Shown here: positions 5,803-6,926 of the stretch, one piece after another
Position numbering within the stretch: the stretch's first letter is position 1
How the letters are laid out: each line of letters opens with the position of its first letter
Assembly: GCA_022361535.1 (NCBI GenBank)
Contig: JAKSAU010001114.1
Location: forward strand, 1-6,926
Length of the DNA stretch: 6,926 bases
Origin: Desulfobacterales bacterium
GTDB taxonomy: Bacteria; Desulfobacterota; Desulfobacteria; Desulfobacterales; Desulfobacteraceae
Direction of reading: 5' to 3'
Made by a program: the position numbers and the translations under genes
The notes under the pieces: model-generated
Database searches by the model: none
Told to the model about the DNA's origin: nothing
The model's input: only the letters and a program-made list of their open reading frames with translations

Positions 5803-6681
5803 TTAACTCAGGCGTTTCATTGCTAGTTCAAGACTGCTTTGCATGCGCTGGAATGCATTGATCAACATCCCGATTTCATTATTTGCTCCTGCGCTGAGTT
5901 TTAGATTCAAATCCCCTAAGGAAATCCGTTCGGCAGCCTCAGTCAACTTTACTATCGGCCTGATAATAGAGCGGCTAAGGATTGTGTAGATAGAGAAAAA
6001 TAAAATAAGGTCTAAAACAAGTATGGTAATTATCATGTATATAGTGGAGCGTTGGAGCGCCTGTTCCATAAAACGAGGGGTCAGATATACTTCAAGGGCA
6101 CCTATGACTTCTTTGTCTCTTTTAATTTCAACCTTTTTGGATACAAGAGAAGGGTCCATAATATTGGCTTTTGTTGCCTCCTGCTCCCAGTTGCTGTTCC
6201 TTTTACGGCCCATATAGATATCTTTACCTTTACGGTCACGCAATAGGATGCCATAGACTTCTTTGTTCATCATCTCTGACTGGACAACTTTATTTAAAAG
6301 CGTATCATCCAATGCCCAGAACGGCTCTACAAGCTGCTGAGACAGGCGGGTGGCAGTAATATCTGTCAGCAGCCGGATCTCCTTTAGCATATTGTTCTTT
6401 TCCATATAATAATTAAATGCGGCATATCCAAACAGGATTAATGTAGTCAGTAGTATCAGAATGGAGACGATTCTAACCTGTATGCGACTTGTCCAATTAA
6501 TCTTTTTAGCCACATTTACAGCTGGGCTATCGGGTCGAACAGATTGCTTGGCAATGGAATCGGGTTTATGTATGATGATATCATTACCGCACGCTTTACA
6601 GGTTGCCTTGCTGGTAGGAGTGATGAGTTGAGTCTCATCAATAATATATTGTTTCCCGCATTTCTCACAATTGACGTTCAT
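5803..6681 (-). CDS. Membrane HAMP-domain protein with N-terminal MJ0042-type zinc ribbon, no output domain
   Basis: Order of parts in 292 residues: a cytoplasmic zinc ribbon (C5, C8, C28, C31) like MJ0042/zinc-ribbon_5, a linker (40-65), membrane helix 1 (about 68-90), an extracytoplasmic region (about 91-212) containing LVEPFWALDDTLLNKVVQ and YGILLRDRKGKDIYMG, reminiscent of Cache/CHASE-like sensors, membrane helix 2 (about 213-235), and a HAMP domain (about 236-288) with the conserved P242 and NNEIGMLINAFQRM (267-280). The protein stops right after HAMP, with no kinase, cyclase or chemoreceptor output. The stop is followed at once by the next gene's leader, so this looks like a natural end. 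I checked for no frameshift relic beyond the short 33-base gap, which is too small for one. AAGGAGG seven bases before the ATG is a strong start. First gene of the likely three-gene cluster. Confidence 0.88.
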   Translation of the reverse strand: MNVNCEKCGKQYIIDETQLITPTSKATCKACGNDIIIHKPDSIAKQSVRPDSPAVNVAKKINWTSRIQVRIVSILILLTTLILFGYAAFNYYMEKNNMLKEIRLLTDITATRLSQQLVEPFWALDDTLLNKVVQSEMMNKEVYGILLRDRKGKDIYMGRKRNSNWEQEATKANIMDPSLVSKKVEIKRDKEVIGALEVYLTPRFMEQALQRSTIYMIITILVLDLILFFSIYTILSRSIIRPIVKLTEAAERISLGDLNLKLSAGANNEIGMLINAFQRMQSSLELAMKRLS

Positions 6682-6716
6682 GGTTGTGCCTCCTTTTTGA
6701 GTGGATTTGAATTATG

Positions 6717-6745
6717 ATTATAGAAAATTAAAGCTCATGAACCAT
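6717..6745 (-). promoter_or_regulatory. Candidate promoter for the HAMP / binding-protein cluster
   Basis: A perfect TATAAT -10 box lies at 6717-6722 on the minus strand. Transcription would start near 6710, giving a leader of about 30 bases before the ATG at 6681 that carries the strong ribosome binding site. At 16-18 bases spacing no good -35 box is present (ATGGTT at 6740-6745), so an activator may be needed or the match is fortuitous in A+T-rich DNA. Confidence 0.4.
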
Positions 6746-6926
6746 GTCGCACGAAGCGTTTTTTTATGTAGAGTAGAGATGCTATTGAAGTTGTCCAAGC
6801 TTATGAAAAAATGATAAAATCTCCTTTCTATTTACAATCTGCGTACCATGTGCAAATCACAACTTACGATATTATGTATTAGATCAATCTATAATTTTCA
6901 ATAAAAATATGTAAAAAATATCATAA
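6746..6926. other. A+T-rich upstream region without a visible gene
   Basis: I see no open frame of useful length with a ribosome binding site on either strand. A plus-strand 11-codon frame from 6779 has no spaced ribosome binding site. The minus strand has an isolated AAAGGAG near 6830 not followed by a start codon. The last 60 bases are almost all A and T. It may hold regulatory sites for the cluster or for a gene beyond the right edge. Confidence 0.5.

Noticed and set aside
6023..6359. Three overlapping plus-strand frames opposite the HAMP gene
   Set aside because: They are mutually overlapping shadows of a strongly supported minus-strand gene.
6748..6765. CGC-ACGAA-GCG followed by seven T, as a plus-strand terminator
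   Set aside because: The stem is only three pairs and no gene precedes it, so the T-run alone is not enough.

Overview
The window looks like chromosomal DNA of a sulfate-reducing deltaproteobacterium (Desulfobacterota, probably a Desulfobacter or Desulfobacula relative). This rests on protein style alone: an HDOD-GAF-GGDEF fusion, an MJ0042-type zinc ribbon on a HAMP protein, a small CxxC/CDPWAAY protein, and moderate G+C with A+T-rich intergenic DNA. No rRNA or tRNA is present to confirm it. I see no transposase, integrase, CRISPR array or phage gene.

Layout, left to right. Bases 1-24 appear to be the first eight codons of a minus-strand gene that leaves the left edge, with its own ribosome binding site and a likely promoter. 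Bases 25-357 hold no convincing gene but contain two hairpins. Next is a minus-strand gene for an HDOD-GAF-diguanylate cyclase. Diverging from it across about 290-340 bp of A+T-rich DNA with repeats and palindromes is an AraC-family regulator, followed on the same strand by a DUF169 protein. A strong two-way terminator at 4432-4469 separates these from a minus-strand cluster that reads, in transcription order, HAMP membrane protein with a zinc ribbon, secreted family 3 solute-binding protein, and small Cys-rich winged-helix-like protein. The last 245 bases are the upstream region of that cluster.

How the genes may work together. The HDOD-GAF-GGDEF protein should make cyclic di-GMP under control of its N-terminal domains. 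The AraC regulator probably controls itself and the DUF169 gene. The three-gene minus-strand cluster is the most curious part. It has a periplasmic binding protein with no transporter genes, beside a two-helix membrane protein that ends right after its HAMP domain with no kinase, cyclase or methyl-accepting output, and a small putative metal-binding, DNA-binding-like protein. A split sensory system is one reading; it is inferred from gene order only.
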